This document shows, one piece after another, positions 31,298-40,328 of a DNA stretch of 64,000 nucleotides. The stretch is from the NCBI RefSeq assembly GCF_900156725.1, contig NZ_FTOI01000003.1, positions 1 through 64,000 on the forward strand, read 5' to 3'. This DNA is from Kaistella chaponensis. Its GTDB lineage: Bacteria > Bacteroidota > Bacteroidia > Flavobacteriales > Weeksellaceae. The notes under the pieces are model-generated. The model was not told where the DNA came from. It saw only the letters and a program-made list of their open reading frames with translations, and searched no databases. How positions within the stretch are numbered: position 1 is the stretch's first letter; every line of letters begins with the position of its first letter. The translations under genes and the position numbers were made by a program.

Positions 31298-33733
31298 TTA
31301 AAATCCTAAAAAATTGAGTTTAAGTTGTACGGCAAAATTTTCTTTAAAAACTGGTGTTGCATAATAGCCAATTCTATAGAAAAATCCAAGGTTGAAAGGT
31401 GATCCCAAAAAGTTATTGCTTTCAAAACCAATTTCCTGATAAAGATGATCTAATTTTTGAAAATCGAATTGATGTTCTTGTGTGTTTTTTAGATCTCCTG
31501 TAACGCCTCGAAGGACTGCATCGAAGCTAGAAACATTCTTGCCAAAAGTCTTAAAATACCACGGAATTCGGTGGGTGAAATAGAATCCTACGAATTTGTC
31601 ATTGTAATATTTTCCTCCTTCCATGGTCGCAAAACCGAGGTAAGAAGTTAAGTTAAAATTTAATTCCCCTTTGTTGCTTCCCAAACCATTCATCCCGAAA
31701 TGATGCCAAATCGGCGCACTCCCCGTAAGTAATCCTGCGTAAACCCGAAATCCTGTAACGCCGATTTTCGTTTTGAAACTGTGTTGTCCCAAGACATCGA
31801 ATCGGCCGTAAGTTAATTCGCCACCAAGTATTTTCAATCCCTGTTCATAGTTGGCAAAAAATTCGGGATAATTTTCTTCGTAGGTAAATTTTCCAGAAGG
31901 AGTCATGATGTTTTTTGATTTTGGGGAATATTTCAATGTGATTTGGGTGGCGAAATTTTGAAATTTGTTCCCAAGATTCATGAAATTATAATCAAATTTA
32001 GCTTCCTCGTTATCTCTTTTGGTAAAAATATTTACCGTTAAAGCATTCGTCAAATCGTTTTGATATGATAATTTAAAACCCTCCAATTTATAAAAACGGT
32101 TGTTGTACATGTCGATTCCCGAATTCATAATTCTCTTTTTAAAATTCCAGAGAATCTCATTGAATCTTCCGGCAGCAGAAACATCATTGTAATATTCTGC
32201 GCGAAAAAAGGACACTTTTTCCACGGTGGTTTTGATAGTGATTCCAGCTCCGTATTTCCAGGCTTTGTCTTTTATACCGTATGCGAAATAAGCATCGGGA
32301 GAAATATATTTATTGAATTTTTCGTTGAGTTTTGCGGCAGCTCCCAATCTTAATCCTTCATAATCATTGTATTGAATGAATCGGATGCCATCAAAATCTA
32401 CATTTCCAACTCGAAGATCACCTTTGATTAAACCCGTAAAAACATTTAGTTTTTGGTCTAACTTGTATTTTTTGCCAACACTATCAATTTTGTTATAGGT
32501 CATTTTTTCCCTCGTTGTTAAGGAATCGGTGCGGAATTGATCAAGCGTACTTCCGTCAGTGTTTTTTACATCGATGGTATAGCCAGAAAAGTCTTTCTTA
32601 TTCACCTCAATAGGTGTTTTAAAATCAAAATAGTCTGCAGTGATAAAAACGTAGTTTCCGTATTTCTGTTTTTTTAGGTCGTCTTTGTCTTTTGATTGAT
32701 CTGATTTTTCTGTGTTAAAGGCTGTAGAACCCATTTTCATTTTTAAATTCTCCTTCCGCAAGAACCATTTGTTATCGATTCTTGTCCAGATACTTGTAAT
32801 TGAACCTTCACTTTTTTTCTTACTGTTGCTTTCAATTTTTTTTAGACCATAAGTTTCGCTGTCGACATAAATATAACCGTTGAATCGCCTTTTTTTAGCA
32901 GCCTGTTTGTAATCAACCTGCCGAAAGCGGATGACATAATTTTTACGACCCTCAATATCGATAGAATCGGTTAAAAAGTAGCGATAAAGGCTTCGGTTTT
33001 CTTCGCGAATTTCTCTTGGAATTTGATTTCTGTTTGAGCGTAAAGAGATCATTTCATAAATGGGCTGTTTCAGTCCAGAAACCCTGTTGTCGAGAATGTT
33101 TATTTTTTCGCCATATTTCTGAGAAAAGAGATACTGCGAAGCTCTCTCCCAGAGAAAAAGTTTACTTGAAGTCATTAATTTCTGCACGTTTACACTTTCA
33201 ATAGAATCTTTCTTTTTATCCTTGGACTGTTCTTTAATCGGAACTGTTTTTAAAGAATCTAAGCGGTGATTGATAAATTGATCATAATGCTTAATGCTAT
33301 CTTCATCGATATCTAAAGAAATTTTTTCGTAGGATTTAAACGCGTATGAATCTAAACTTTGAGGAGAATTTATTTTGTAGTTATCGTTTACTTTTCGTAG
33401 AATTTCTAAAGCCAAAGGATCACTTTTATCATCAATAATAACGCCTTGAATGGATTGGGTTTTAGGATCTGATCGCGATAAAAGGACCTCCATCACTTTA
33501 TCTACAACCGCTTCATCTTCGAAAAATCCTGGTGCTTTTACATTCACCTTTTTGCAATTTGTACGAAATTGTAAAAAACCCTGCGCATTAGTCGTACCTA
33601 AAAATTTATTATTGCACGATACAGTTGCACCGGTAATTGGTAAGTTGTTTCCAGCACTAAAAACAGTAATTTTTGACTGCGCGGAAATATTTAAAAATAG
33701 GAAAGAAAAGACAATAAGGAGAAGCTTTTTCAT
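31298..33733 (-). CDS. DUF5686/carboxypeptidase-regulatory-like outer-membrane protein
   Basis: 811 residues. Signal peptide ending LFLNISAQ; an N-terminal carboxypeptidase regulatory-like beta sandwich (ITVFSAGNNLPITGATVSCN ... GTTNAQGFLQF, ~residues 22-90); a long soluble part; and a C-terminal half of amphipathic strands that ends in Phe (AVQLKLNFLGF), the outer-membrane assembly signal. This is the arrangement of Bacteroidota DUF5686 proteins. ATG 33733 gives a proper signal peptide. Function is unknown. Upstream, 33734-34076 is a 343-base AT-rich gap in which I see no gene. Confidence 0.85.
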   Translation of the reverse strand: MKKLLLIVFSFLFLNISAQSKITVFSAGNNLPITGATVSCNNKFLGTTNAQGFLQFRTNCKKVNVKAPGFFEDEAVVDKVMEVLLSRSDPKTQSIQGVIIDDKSDPLALEILRKVNDNYKINSPQSLDSYAFKSYEKISLDIDEDSIKHYDQFINHRLDSLKTVPIKEQSKDKKKDSIESVNVQKLMTSSKLFLWERASQYLFSQKYGEKINILDNRVSGLKQPIYEMISLRSNRNQIPREIREENRSLYRYFLTDSIDIEGRKNYVIRFRQVDYKQAAKKRRFNGYIYVDSETYGLKKIESNSKKKSEGSITSIWTRIDNKWFLRKENLKMKMGSTAFNTEKSDQSKDKDDLKKQKYGNYVFITADYFDFKTPIEVNKKDFSGYTIDVKNTDGSTLDQFRTDSLTTREKMTYNKIDSVGKKYKLDQKLNVFTGLIKGDLRVGNVDFDGIRFIQYNDYEGLRLGAAAKLNEKFNKYISPDAYFAYGIKDKAWKYGAGITIKTTVEKVSFFRAEYYNDVSAAGRFNEILWNFKKRIMNSGIDMYNNRFYKLEGFKLSYQNDLTNALTVNIFTKRDNEEAKFDYNFMNLGNKFQNFATQITLKYSPKSKNIMTPSGKFTYEENYPEFFANYEQGLKILGGELTYGRFDVLGQHSFKTKIGVTGFRVYAGLLTGSAPIWHHFGMNGLGSNKGELNFNLTSYLGFATMEGGKYYNDKFVGFYFTHRIPWYFKTFGKNVSSFDAVLRGVTGDLKNTQEHQFDFQKLDHLYQEIGFESNNFLGSPFNLGFFYRIGYYATPVFKENFAVQLKLNFLGF

Positions 33734-34076
33734 AGAAACAAATATATTCAAAATATTTAAAAATCTGAGTTTTTGAATCCGAGTTATTTGAGCATTTGTC
33801 GCAAGTTAACAGCGTTTTCTAAAGATGATCATTGCAAATCACCGACCAAAAATTTAATTAAAAACCGAAAAAGAGCAAAAAAAAGGAATTATTTACAATT
33901 TGCATGTGCAGTCTTTTCAAAAACAAATAAAATTGGTCGTTTTTGATGGATGTTTTATGGCGTTTAAAAAATTGAAACCTGCGTAAATTTTAATTGATCT
34001 TCATCAAAAGTTCCAAAGCATTATTGAAATTAATTTATAAAAACGAAAAAACAGAAAATATCCACTAAAAAAAAAT

Positions 34077-36167
34077 CTAGGAAATTCTGCTCCATTTGTT
34101 TTTGCCTTTATATTGCTTGATATAATAATTTTTTAAGGCTAAATTTTCCGGGTTTTGGAGATGAGGATCGTTTTTCAGCAACGATTCTACAGCAGATTTG
34201 GCCGCTTTAATAATTTTTCCGTCAGCAATTAAGTCGAGTTTCTTAAAATCGACAACACCGCTTTGTTGGGTTCCCAAAATATCTCCTGGACCACGAAGTT
34301 GCATATCTACTTCCGAAATTTTGAATCCGTCATTGGTTTCGGTCATGGTTTTTATTCGGGTTCGGCTTTCTTGCGTCAATTTATCAGAGGTCATCAAAAT
34401 GCAGTAACTTTGTTCTCCGCCGCGACCGACTCTGCCACGAAGCTGATGAAGCTGTGATAAACCAAATCTTTCGGCACTTTCTATAATCATTACGGATGCA
34501 TTCGGAACATTTACACCTACTTCAATGACCGTTGTAGCCACCATAATTTCACATTTTCCGGAGGCAAAATAATTCATTGCTGCTTCTTTTTCGGCGGGTT
34601 TCATTCTTCCGTGCAACATCGTGACATTTTTCCCTTCAAAAAACGCTAAGATGTGATCATAATTTTCGAGTAGATTTTTATAATCCAAAGTTTCAGATTC
34701 TTCTATTAAAGGGTAAACAAAATAAACCTGTCGCCCTTTTTCGATTTCCTCTTTTGCAAAACGAAAAACAGTTAATCGGTCTTTTTCCCGCCGATGTGCC
34801 GTAATGATTGGTTTTCTTCCGACCGGCATTTCATCAATCACAGAAACGTCGAGATCGCTGTAAAAACTCATCGCTAAAGTTCTTGGGATTGGTGTTGCAG
34901 TCATCACAAGAATATGAGGAGGGATTTTGTTTTTCGCCCATAATTTGGCTCGTTGCGCCACTCCAAATCGGTGTTGTTCATCGATGATTGCCAATCCGAG
35001 ATTGTTGAATTGAACGATATCTTCAAGAACCGCATGAGTTCCTACCAAAATTGAAAGTTCGCCACTGCGCAATTCCTCGTGAATAATTTTTCTTTCCGAT
35101 TTTTTGGTGGAACCTGTGAGTAATTTTACTTTAACATTTGTTTCTGCCAATAATTCTGAGATTCCTGTAAAATGTTGTTGTGCTAATATTTCTGTGGGCG
35201 CCATGATACAACTTTGAAAACCATTGTCCAGTGCAATCAACATAGAAAGTAGCGCAACCATTGTTTTTCCTGAACCCACATCACCTTGTAAAAGTCGATT
35301 CATTTGAATGGGTTTTTTCAGGTCGGTGCGAATTTCTTTTAAGACTTTTTTCTGCGCATTTGTTAATTCAAAAGGCAAAACAAAATCGTAAAAATTTTTG
35401 AAATTTTCCCCGATTTTTGGGAAAGGATTTCCTATCACCGAAGCTTTGTGATGCTGCTTTTTCAAGCCATAACCTAATTGAAAAAAATAGGCTTCTTCAA
35501 ATTTGAGTCGTCGGTTTGCATGTTCAAAATGATCCAGATCTTTAGGAAAATGAATGTGGTAAAAAGCATGTATTCTTCCAATCAAACTAAATTGAGTTCT
35601 CAAATTTTCCGGGAGATTTTCTTGAATGAGACTGGGAAGATTGCGAAGGATATCGGTTAAAACTGTTTGGAAAAATTTATTGTTTAAACCTCTTTTTGCT
35701 AGTTTTTCGCTTCCAGGATATACCGGTAAAAGTGTTCCAGAAAGTGCTTTCTTCTCATCGATTTCAATTTCAGGGTGTGGCATTGAAAAATTTCCATTGA
35801 AGTGGTTGATTTTTCCAAAAATAAAAATTTCCTGATGGAGTGGTAGTTGGTCTTTCATCCATTTTGAATACCGAAACCACACCAATTCCAGCATTCCGGT
35901 TTCATCGCGGAATTTCGCAGTCATTCTCTTTTGACCTTTCCCGTAACCCACTTCCTGAATATCGGTGATTTTTCCTTTGAGCTGAATTTCAGCGTCGGGT
36001 TCTTCCTTTACATCAGCAATTTTGTAAATTTTACTTTTGTCGATATAACGCAAAGGGTAAAAGGTGAGGAAATCTTCCACCACGGTGAATCCCAAAACAT
36101 TTTTAATGAATTTTGCGCGTTCAGGACCGATTCCTTTTAAGAATTCTATGGAAGTTTCTAAAGTCAA
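34077..36167 (-). CDS. recG: ATP-dependent DNA helicase RecG
   Basis: Remodels stalled forks and Holliday junctions. 696 residues: wedge/OB domain (~1-170, with LKGKITDIQEVGYGKGQKR), helicase motor with LLQGDVGSGKTMVALLSML (Walker A, ~293-311), MAPTEILAQQH, LVGTHAVLEDIVQF, the RecG-type box AIIDEQHRFGVAQR (~395-408), MTATPIPRTLAMSFYSDLD (~425-443), MLHGRMKPAEKE and QLRGRVGRG. Ends with a normal TRG-like region. Complete. Confidence 0.97.
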   Translation of the reverse strand: MTLETSIEFLKGIGPERAKFIKNVLGFTVVEDFLTFYPLRYIDKSKIYKIADVKEEPDAEIQLKGKITDIQEVGYGKGQKRMTAKFRDETGMLELVWFRYSKWMKDQLPLHQEIFIFGKINHFNGNFSMPHPEIEIDEKKALSGTLLPVYPGSEKLAKRGLNNKFFQTVLTDILRNLPSLIQENLPENLRTQFSLIGRIHAFYHIHFPKDLDHFEHANRRLKFEEAYFFQLGYGLKKQHHKASVIGNPFPKIGENFKNFYDFVLPFELTNAQKKVLKEIRTDLKKPIQMNRLLQGDVGSGKTMVALLSMLIALDNGFQSCIMAPTEILAQQHFTGISELLAETNVKVKLLTGSTKKSERKIIHEELRSGELSILVGTHAVLEDIVQFNNLGLAIIDEQHRFGVAQRAKLWAKNKIPPHILVMTATPIPRTLAMSFYSDLDVSVIDEMPVGRKPIITAHRREKDRLTVFRFAKEEIEKGRQVYFVYPLIEESETLDYKNLLENYDHILAFFEGKNVTMLHGRMKPAEKEAAMNYFASGKCEIMVATTVIEVGVNVPNASVMIIESAERFGLSQLHQLRGRVGRGGEQSYCILMTSDKLTQESRTRIKTMTETNDGFKISEVDMQLRGPGDILGTQQSGVVDFKKLDLIADGKIIKAAKSAVESLLKNDPHLQNPENLALKNYYIKQYKGKNKWSRIS

Positions 36168-36273
36168 TATTTAAATAAAAGATTGTTTTTTGTTAAGGGC
36201 GAATTTCGTCAAAATAAAAAGACTTCCAAAATTTAATTGAAAGTCTTGTGTTTTAATCGCTATAATTGATTGT

Positions 36274-36807
36274 TTAATCTTTAATATTTGATTTGAATTT
36301 TTTCTGATAATTCTCCCACTTTTCTCGGGTATCTATTTTTTTGTACTCGTCGTTTGCAATAAACGGAATATAAGGTTCGAGTTCTTTTGCTGTCAATGCG
36401 CCTTGTAAAATAGTAATAGGATTGCTTTTTTCATCCAGAAAAACGATGCTCGGAATTGCATTTACGTTCATGTATTTGGTTAATTCATGAAGCGAATTTT
36501 TAGTTTTTCCCTCTTTAAAACCAACATTATTGAAGGTTCGACCAAACAACTCGATGCTTTCTTTTCCTTCTGCATTAAATTTAACTGGATAATAATTTTC
36601 ATTCAGATATTTTGCAATTACTGGGTGATTATAGGTGTTTTTTTCCATGATTTTGCACGGAGCGCACCAATCAGCATAAAAATCGATCATGATTTTCTTT
36701 GGAGTTGTTTTTTGTGCATTCACAGCTTGTTCCAATGTCATCCAATTGACTTGTGCAAAACCCAAAACAGTAATTAAAAGCGAAAGTAAGAGCGTTATTT
36801 TTTTCAT
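36274..36807 (-). CDS. Secreted thioredoxin-fold protein
   Basis: 177 residues with a signal peptide ending VLGFAQ, then MIDFYADWCAPCKIMEKNTY (~residues 41-60), a CxxC active site (Cys-Ala-Pro-Cys), a cis-Pro region MNVNAIPSIVFLD (~111-123) and a C-terminal tail. The DsbD-gamma/thioredoxin-7-like type is common in Bacteroidota periplasm, where it keeps thiols reduced. ATG 36807 gives the signal peptide; the frame is open to 36831. Confidence 0.9.
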   Translation of the reverse strand: MKKITLLLSLLITVLGFAQVNWMTLEQAVNAQKTTPKKIMIDFYADWCAPCKIMEKNTYNHPVIAKYLNENYYPVKFNAEGKESIELFGRTFNNVGFKEGKTKNSLHELTKYMNVNAIPSIVFLDEKSNPITILQGALTAKELEPYIPFIANDEYKKIDTREKWENYQKKFKSNIKD

Positions 36808-36844
36808 TGCGTGTTTGATTACTAAATTCATACCAAATTAGAGC

Positions 36845-38356
36845 TTAACGAACTTCATGCATTAATTTTTTGACCAAAGGTGAAATTACAATTAAAACAA
36901 TCCCTGCAATTACAGCGTACAATCCTAAATCTTTATAACCTGAAGTATAGGTGGTTAATTTTTCAATATTGGAAGCATCTTCTCTTGCTGTAGCCATATT
37001 TGCACCAATAAGTCCTGCAACATATTGTCCGTAAGCTGAAGCTAAAAACCACATTCCCATCATCATTCCCTGTAATTTTTGGGTAGAAAGTTTCGTCATG
37101 ATAGAAAGTCCGATCGGAGAAATGCACATTTCTCCCAAAGTAATAATAAATAATGCAACGGTGAAAATACTTAAAGAGGTTACGCCGGCTGCATTTGCGA
37201 AAAATTTTGTAGCGAAAATTGCGTAAAATCCTAGTCCTAAAAATATAAATCCTAAACCAAATTTGATGATTGTATTGGGTTCTAATTTCTTTTTATTTAG
37301 CCAAATCCAAAGTAAACCGATGGGAATTGCGACCAATAAAATGAAGAAAGCTCCTCCGGAATTATTCACTCCATTTGGATCTAAACCTAATAAATCCTGA
37401 TTCAAATTGTGTGCGGCGAAAATACTTAATGAACCACCACTTTGCTCATAAATTCCCCAAAAAACAATAGAGAAGATGATGAAAACCAAAGCAGCAAATA
37501 ATTTATTTCTTTCGATTTTATCGACCAAAGACATTTCATAAAATAAGTAGATCAACGTCAATGGTCCCACTGTGTACATGAAATAATCGGTGTATTCTGG
37601 TTTTGCAACCATGATCATGATCAACGGAACGAAAATCAGAGACAATACATAAACTCCGTATTCTTTCCATTTTGCGATGGCGACTTCTTGACCGTTTTTC
37701 AAAATTTGCATCGGTTGTAAACCGATTGGTCCTAATCTTCTTTGGGTAAAAATAAAATTAACCAAGCTGATTACCATCACCACTGCAGCTAAACCGAATG
37801 CTACATTCCATCTTTTATCTTCTGGAATCAAGTTCGAAAACATTTCGCCTTTCCCAATTGCTACACAGAAATAACCGCCTAAAAGCGCTCCTAAATTAAT
37901 TCCGGCATAGAAAAGGGAAAATCCTGCATCGGTTCTGTTGTCTCCATTTTTATAGAGTTTACCAACCATTGTAGAAATATTTGGCTTAAAGAATCCTGTT
38001 CCTACAACGGTAAATGAAATTCCGAGGAAAAAATAATCGTGTGGATTTGTCGCTAAAATCATGCTTCCGACAATCATTAATAAACCACCCCAAAACAAGG
38101 ATTTTCTGAAACCTAAGATTTTATCAGCAAAAATTCCGCCGACAAAAGTGAAGGCATAAACAAAAGCTTGTGTAGCTCCATACTGCAAATTTGCATCGAC
38201 TTCATTAAATTTTAATTGGGAAATCATAAAGAAAACGAGCATTCCGCGCATTCCGTAGAAGCAGAATCTTTCCCACATTTCGGAAAAGAAAAGAGACCAG
38301 ATCTGACGTGGATATTTTCCTTTGAAATCTTGTATTTGTTCGAGCGTAAGGTTCAT
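36845..38356 (-). CDS. POT-family peptide transporter (copy A)
   Basis: A 503-residue proton-coupled oligopeptide transporter with ~13-14 membrane helices. The ExxER signature is in FSEMWERFCFYGMRGMLVFF (~residues 24-43), followed by GGIFADKILGFRK (~73-85), FFKPNISTMVGKLY and FSLFYAGINLGALLGGYFC. The C-terminus has FLASAYGQYVAGLIG. First of three POT genes in a row on this strand, though a hairpin separates it from the next gene, so they are not a single operon. Confidence 0.93.
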   Translation of the reverse strand: MNLTLEQIQDFKGKYPRQIWSLFFSEMWERFCFYGMRGMLVFFMISQLKFNEVDANLQYGATQAFVYAFTFVGGIFADKILGFRKSLFWGGLLMIVGSMILATNPHDYFFLGISFTVVGTGFFKPNISTMVGKLYKNGDNRTDAGFSLFYAGINLGALLGGYFCVAIGKGEMFSNLIPEDKRWNVAFGLAAVVMVISLVNFIFTQRRLGPIGLQPMQILKNGQEVAIAKWKEYGVYVLSLIFVPLIMIMVAKPEYTDYFMYTVGPLTLIYLFYEMSLVDKIERNKLFAALVFIIFSIVFWGIYEQSGGSLSIFAAHNLNQDLLGLDPNGVNNSGGAFFILLVAIPIGLLWIWLNKKKLEPNTIIKFGLGFIFLGLGFYAIFATKFFANAAGVTSLSIFTVALFIITLGEMCISPIGLSIMTKLSTQKLQGMMMGMWFLASAYGQYVAGLIGANMATAREDASNIEKLTTYTSGYKDLGLYAVIAGIVLIVISPLVKKLMHEVR

Positions 38357-38393
38357 TGTAATTGTCTTTTATTTTAGCCTAACGAAAATATAA

Positions 38394-38420
38394 AAAACCA
38401 TCGAATAAATCGATGGTTTT
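38394..38420 (-). terminator. Hairpin terminator between POT copies B and A
   Basis: AAAACCATCGA (38394-38404), loop ATAAA, TCGATGGTTTT (38410-38420). Read on the minus strand it follows the stop of POT copy B. Confidence 0.88.
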
Positions 38421-38443
38421 AGAATATATTAAAGTAATGCAGA

Positions 38444-40192
38444 TTAATTTACACCGTGCATCATTTTTTTCAAAATAGGAGATATCATCGCTAAGATTGC
38501 ACCTGCAATTCCACAAAGGATTACAAACACCATGAAGAATTCAAAGAGATTGTGAATTTCAAATCCAACAAAACTATTGTAAACCGTTGAAATTTGCTCT
38601 TTATTCAAAAGAGACAATTGTTCTGCAGTTAAAGTCACTTTTTTATCCAAAACATCCTGAAGATTGATGCCTAATTCTTTCGCTTTTAAGTATTTATCTC
38701 CTGTTGCAGGCAAAATAGAACCTAAAGTTCCTGATAAGGCATAACCTGCTGCATTCGCGATAAAAAATACACCGAATAATAAGGAAGCAAATCTTTTTGG
38801 CGCTAATTTACCTACCAAAGATAATCCAATTGGAGACAAACAAAGTTCTCCCATTGTCTGAATTAAATACAATAAGATCAACCATTTTACGGCAAGAAGA
38901 CCAGAGTTTCCTAAATCTTTCACGTTGTAAGCAATGATTAAATAACTCAAAGCGATCAAACCAAGTCCAATTGCTTGTTTCAAAGGAGATACTGGTTCTT
39001 TTTTGTTGGCTCTTAATTTATCCCAAAGCATACTGAAAGGAACGGCCAAAACCACGATAAACAAACCATTAAAAATCTGAACCATTGAAGGTGGCATATT
39101 CCACCCAAAAATATGTCTGTCTGTTTGGTTGTCTGCGATAAATGTTAGTGATGAACCTGCCTGTTCGAAAGCAGCCCAAAAGAAAATGATGAAAAAGGAT
39201 ACGATATAAATCACCCAAATCCGATCTCTTTCAACTTTATTTTCTGTTGCAGACATAATTAAATAAGCCAAAGCAAGTCCCATTGAATAAATGAATGGAT
39301 AAATAACTGCTTTCACAAATTCTCCCATACCTACAGATCCGAATCCGATTTTATCAACAAATAAATATTGGAAACCGAAGAACGTTAAAACGAAAACAGA
39401 CACTGCAATTCCGATTGATTTTCCAGAGAAATTCGCGGTTTGCGATTCTCCTTCTTCAAAATCATCTGCTGTATTTTGACTAGGTAATCCACCGATTGGT
39501 CTTCCTTCCGGTGTTACTACATATTTATTTTTAAGTAAAACAAAAGTAAGTGTTCCGATTACCATCGCGATTGAAGCCGCTAAAAAGCCCCATTTGAAAG
39601 CGTGAATATCTCGCATTCCACCTGCATCTTTTACATCTCCTAAAAATGGACAAATAAACTGACCTAGAAAAGCGCCTAAGTTGATTCCCATGTAAAAAAT
39701 GGTAAACGCAGAATCTAATTTTGATTTTTCCTGTTTTGGATAAAGACTTCCAACCATGGAAGAAATATTCGGTTTGAAGAATCCATTACCGAAAATAATT
39801 ACTCCTAATGCAACCCACATCAGCATTTGTGCCGAACTCAAATTAGAATCGAAGGTAGAAGCACTCATAAACATTAAGAATTGTCCGATTGCCATCAATG
39901 TTCCTCCGACAATAATACAATATCTGTTTCCTAAGAAGCGGTCTGCAATAAAACCTCCCAACATTGGAGTTAAATAACAAAGTGCCAAAAATCCACCGTA
40001 AATAATGGTCACATCTCCTTCTTTCATTAGAAGAGAGTTCACCATAAAAAGCGTCAATAAAGCGCGCATTCCATAAAAATTGAAACGTTCCCACATTTCT
40101 GTACCGAACAATACCCATAAACCTTTCGGGTGTTTTGCCTTTGGTTCGTTTGAAAGTTCGTTAGTTGAGTTTACTGCTTCTAGCTCATCCAT
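38444..40192 (-). CDS. POT-family peptide transporter (copy B)
   Basis: 582 residues, POT/PTR2 family. GTEMWERFNFYGMRALLTLFM (~residues 30-50, in parts) with ExxERFxFY, GGFIADRFLGNRY (~83-95), GFFKPNISSMVGSLYPK, FTIFYMGINLGAFLGQFIC. Longer than copy A through a cytoplasmic loop after helix 6-7 (NTADDFEEGESQTAN) and an insert near the C-terminus (VLDKKVTLTAEQLSLLNKE). Has its own promoter at about 40224-40253. Confidence 0.93.
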   Translation of the reverse strand: MDELEAVNSTNELSNEPKAKHPKGLWVLFGTEMWERFNFYGMRALLTLFMVNSLLMKEGDVTIIYGGFLALCYLTPMLGGFIADRFLGNRYCIIVGGTLMAIGQFLMFMSASTFDSNLSSAQMLMWVALGVIIFGNGFFKPNISSMVGSLYPKQEKSKLDSAFTIFYMGINLGAFLGQFICPFLGDVKDAGGMRDIHAFKWGFLAASIAMVIGTLTFVLLKNKYVVTPEGRPIGGLPSQNTADDFEEGESQTANFSGKSIGIAVSVFVLTFFGFQYLFVDKIGFGSVGMGEFVKAVIYPFIYSMGLALAYLIMSATENKVERDRIWVIYIVSFFIIFFWAAFEQAGSSLTFIADNQTDRHIFGWNMPPSMVQIFNGLFIVVLAVPFSMLWDKLRANKKEPVSPLKQAIGLGLIALSYLIIAYNVKDLGNSGLLAVKWLILLYLIQTMGELCLSPIGLSLVGKLAPKRFASLLFGVFFIANAAGYALSGTLGSILPATGDKYLKAKELGINLQDVLDKKVTLTAEQLSLLNKEQISTVYNSFVGFEIHNLFEFFMVFVILCGIAGAILAMISPILKKMMHGVN

Positions 40193-40223
40193 ATTGATCG
40201 TGTTAATTATTTGTTAAGATTAG

Positions 40224-40253
40224 CAAATATAGTTTTTTTTGTGTTTTTGGCAA
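40224..40253 (-). promoter_or_regulatory. Promoter TTG-N19-TATATTTG for POT copy B
   Basis: On the minus strand TTG (40253-40251), 19 bases, then TATATTTG (40231-40224), 31 bases before the start codon. Close to the Bacteroidota consensus. Confidence 0.65.
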
Positions 40254-40275
40254 CATTTTTCAGAGTTACAAGCAA

Positions 40276-40304
40276 AAAAATCGCAGAATAGTTCTGCGAT
40301 TTTT
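40276..40304 (-). terminator. Hairpin terminator after POT copy C
   Basis: AAAAATCGCAGAA (40276-40288), loop TAG, TTCTGCGATTTTT (40292-40304): a 13-bp perfect stem. Confidence 0.92.
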
Positions 40305-40328
40305 AGGTTTAAATATTTGAATCACTTT